A stretch of 43,655 bases of DNA from Aquidulcibacter sp. (lineage in GTDB: Bacteria > Pseudomonadota > Alphaproteobacteria > Caulobacterales > Aquidulcibacteraceae): positions 1-43,655 of the forward strand of contig NZ_JADCBK010000058.1 in the NCBI RefSeq assembly GCF_020253525.1, read 5' to 3'. Below the pieces are notes generated by a model. That model ran no database searches, had not been told where the DNA came from, and saw only the letters and a program-made list of their open reading frames with translations. The stretch's first letter is position 1; each line of letters begins with the position of its first letter. Shown in pieces: positions 41,360-43,655 of this stretch. The translations under genes were made by a program, and so were the position numbers.

Positions 41360-43655
41360 TTGCCTCTAAGTTCAATCCAGCGCGCTTTACCGTAGAACGC
41401 TGGCAATTCACCCTGTTGGCCTTTGCCCTGTTAGCGCTTCTCGGCCTAAACGCTTTCCAGTCTATTCCACGTTCGGAAGACCCTCACTTTCCCATTCCCA
41501 TCGTTATCACCAATGTGGTTCTTCCCGGTGCGGATGCGAAAGATGTAGAAGAGCTTCTGGTTAAGCCAATCGAAGATGTGGTCGATGGCTTGGACGATGT
41601 GAAAGAAGTGCGCAGCTTTGCCGCCGACGGTGTGGCCACCATCATTGCCGAATTTGAATGGAGCACCAATCCAGAGCGCAAATATGACGAAGTCATTCGG
41701 GAAGTTAATGCGATCCGCAACACACTTCCCAGCGGCATCGTTCGATTAGAAACCCGGCGAGCGCGAACGACTGAAACCAATATCTTGCAAGTGGCCTTGG
41801 TCTCTGACCTCGTTCCTTGGAAAGATATGGAGCGAATTGCAGATGATTTGCGCGAAGAGCTGGATCGATCGCCCGGTGTCCGCAAAGCCGAATATTGGGG
41901 TGCGCCGCGATCAGAGGCACGTGTCTCGATCGATGCGGGCAGGCTTGCTACCATGCAGCTGTCGCCCACCCAAGTTGCCGACGCGCTGCGCAATGCGGGA
42001 GTCGATACCCCAATTGGGGCCATTCATGCAGGCGAACGTCGGTTCAACGTCAAAACCAAGGGTGCCTATAAAAGCCTTGAGCAAATCAAGGACGTGCCGA
42101 TTTTTGCCAGTGCTAATCGCGTGGTGCGAGTCCGCGATGTGGCCGATGTCAGTTGGAACACAGCTGAAGCCAGCCATTTGACCTTCCTCAATGGCAAGCG
42201 GGCGATGTTTGTCACGGTCAAGCAACGCGACAATGTCGATGTTCAACGAGTTCGCGATGGCCTGGATAGCCGGTTGGACGCGTTCGAAAAGCGGCTTCCT
42301 GCTGGCATCAAGTTGGAGCGTGCCTTTGACCAATCGGTCAATGTCAATCATCGCTTGGGTAAACTTTATCGCGACTTTGGCATTGCTTTGGGCCTCGTCT
42401 TGATCACCCTTTTGCCTTTGGGCATTCGGGCTGGCTTTGTGGTGATGATGTCTATCCCGATGTCCCTATTGATCGGGGTCTTCTGGTTGCAGACAGCTGG
42501 CTTCACCTTAAACCAATTGTCGATCGCAGGCTTTGTGTTGTCTTTGGGGCTTTTGGTCGACGATTCCATCGTGGTGACCGAGAATATTGCGCGCCGTATT
42601 CGCGAGGGCGAGGATCGGGTTGCCGCAGCCATCAATGGGACGGGGCAAATCGCGGTTGCGGTGTTAGGCTGTACCGCCACGTTGATGTTGGCCTTCTTGC
42701 CGCTTCTATTCTTACCCGAAGGGTCGGGTCAGTTCATCAAATCTCTGCCAGTCACTGTTCTGTTGACGATTGCAGCCTCACTCTTTGTGTCACTGACGGT
42801 CATTCCCTTTCTGGCCAGCCGCTTGCTGAACAAGCATGAGGATCCAGAGGGCAATCCCTTGTTGCAGCGGATCAATACGGGCATCCACCAATTCTATACG
42901 CCCATTCTGCACCAGGCTTTGGCAAAGCCATGGCGGGCGCTGGCGATCATCTTTGCGATTTGCTTTACGTTCGTGCCCATCATTGGCGTGATCGGACAGA
43001 GCCTGTTTCCACCTGCCGGGATTCCCCAATTCTTGGTACGGGTTGAAACACCCGAGGGAACCTCTCTTGCGGTCACCCAAAAGGCAATGAATTTTGCCGA
43101 GAGCCGCCTAGAAGCCCGCAAAAAAGCTGGCGAAGTCGATTGGTATATGTCCAACCTTGGGCGCGGCAATCCCCAGATCTTCTACAACATCTTCCAGCGC
43201 GAGACCGCAACCAATTACGCCGAAATCTTTGTTCAAAAGGAGCATTGGAAAGGTAAAAAGAGCGAGCAATGGATTGAAAAGCTGCGCAAAGATTTGACCG
43301 GCTATCCTGGCGCACGCTTTACCGTGGAGGTCTTCGTCAATGGCCCGCCCGTGGAAGCGCCAATTGCGGTGCGGGTGTTTGGTGAAGATATTGACCAGTT
43401 GCAACAACTTTCGCGCACAGTCATGCTGTTGATGGAGTCAACGCCCGGCGTGCGCGACGTGGTCAATCCACTACGCCTCGACCGTTTGGATGTGGACTTA
43501 GGCATAGACGGCCAAGAAGCCGCACTTTTGGGTATCCCAGCTGGCCTTGAGAAACGGGTCGCACGATTGGCTTTGGCTGGTGAAACGGCCGGCACCTTCC
43601 GAGATGATCGGGGTGAAGACTTCCCCGTTGTCGTGCGATTGCCAACCGCGGGTCG
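41356..43655 (+). CDS. RND-family efflux pump permease (partial, runs off right edge)
   Basis: At least 766 codons, from a GTG overlapping the adaptor stop (GTGA), truncated by the window end. First transmembrane helix FTLLAFALLALLGLNAFQSI and SEDPHFPIPIVIT, typical of the HAE/AcrB-like family but of the shorter 'SIPRSEDP' branch; porter-domain sequences (LLVKPIEDVVDGLDDVKEV) and transmembrane block LSIAGFVLSLGLLVDDSIVVTENIARRI with the proton-relay DD pair follow. It works with the adaptor and an outer-membrane factor not in the window. Substrate unknown; drugs or biocides are typical for TetR-controlled pumps. Confidence 0.95.
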   Translation, partial: MIASKFNPARFTVERWQFTLLAFALLALLGLNAFQSIPRSEDPHFPIPIVITNVVLPGADAKDVEELLVKPIEDVVDGLDDVKEVRSFAADGVATIIAEFEWSTNPERKYDEVIREVNAIRNTLPSGIVRLETRRARTTETNILQVALVSDLVPWKDMERIADDLREELDRSPGVRKAEYWGAPRSEARVSIDAGRLATMQLSPTQVADALRNAGVDTPIGAIHAGERRFNVKTKGAYKSLEQIKDVPIFASANRVVRVRDVADVSWNTAEASHLTFLNGKRAMFVTVKQRDNVDVQRVRDGLDSRLDAFEKRLPAGIKLERAFDQSVNVNHRLGKLYRDFGIALGLVLITLLPLGIRAGFVVMMSIPMSLLIGVFWLQTAGFTLNQLSIAGFVLSLGLLVDDSIVVTENIARRIREGEDRVAAAINGTGQIAVAVLGCTATLMLAFLPLLFLPEGSGQFIKSLPVTVLLTIAASLFVSLTVIPFLASRLLNKHEDPEGNPLLQRINTGIHQFYTPILHQALAKPWRALAIIFAICFTFVPIIGVIGQSLFPPAGIPQFLVRVETPEGTSLAVTQKAMNFAESRLEARKKAGEVDWYMSNLGRGNPQIFYNIFQRETATNYAEIFVQKEHWKGKKSEQWIEKLRKDLTGYPGARFTVEVFVNGPPVEAPIAVRVFGEDIDQLQQLSRTVMLLMESTPGVRDVVNPLRLDRLDVDLGIDGQEAALLGIPAGLEKRVARLALAGETAGTFRDDRGEDFPVVVRLPTAG

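Overview
The window reads as a chromosomal stretch of an alphaproteobacterium with moderate GC content, probably from the Caulobacterales/Hyphomonadaceae/Sphingomonadales sphere. That placement rests on several large TonB-dependent receptors, an APS-type CysH with DUF934 and CysI, a PhrB-type iron-sulfur photolyase, DUF465 and DUF2805 small proteins, and a HAAS/PadR pair. I cannot place it below class. No tRNA, rRNA, CRISPR array, insertion sequence or phage gene was seen. Both ends cut through a gene: a TonB receptor on the left and an RND pump on the right.

Layout. 1-6.1 kb is an uptake and catabolism locus: TonB receptor and alpha/beta hydrolase on the minus strand, divergent from a TetR regulator, an acyl-CoA ligase and a double-hotdog MaoC protein in a tightly overlapping plus-strand operon. 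6.0-9.5 kb holds a metallophosphoesterase, a diacylglycerol-kinase-like lipid kinase, a small DUF465 protein and a zinc-ribbon methyltransferase, all minus. The DUF465 gene lies between two stretches with strong predicted RNA structure. 9.5-12.9 kb has an OmpR/PhoP-type two-component pair, an ASCH protein and a HAD phosphatase. 12.9-16.8 kb is a two-gene outer-membrane uptake operon (TonB receptor plus alginate-export-like porin) in which both genes carry one inactivating lesion. 17.0-21.6 kb holds Dps, DUF2805, the photolyase, a PadR/HAAS membrane-protein operon with a perfect palindromic operator, an OmpA-like lipoprotein and a VOC protein.

22.0-28.3 kb is assimilatory sulfate reduction, arranged as two divergent operons: cysI-DUF934-cobA (minus) and cysH-cysD-cysN (plus). 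Together they activate sulfate to APS, reduce it to sulfite and then sulfide, and supply siroheme precursor. No CysJ flavoprotein or CysC is present here. 28.3-32.3 kb has a SnoaL-like protein divergent from an HxlR regulator, a DUF4034 lipoprotein with a small membrane partner, and a solitary AAA ATPase. 32.4-37.4 kb has a large TonB receptor, a Tat-exported PLP aminotransferase and a TauE/SafE permease. 37.5 kb to the end is a defence/resistance-flavoured cluster: GST, class A beta-lactamase and TetR on the minus strand, divergent from an RND adaptor and pump, with a tetO-like operator overlapping both predicted promoters.

Most of the window is ordinary metabolism. The least explained signals are the tandem C-rich-loop hairpins and rod-like RNA fold around the DUF465 gene, the doubly broken uptake operon, and the tetO-like operator shared by efflux and beta-lactamase genes.
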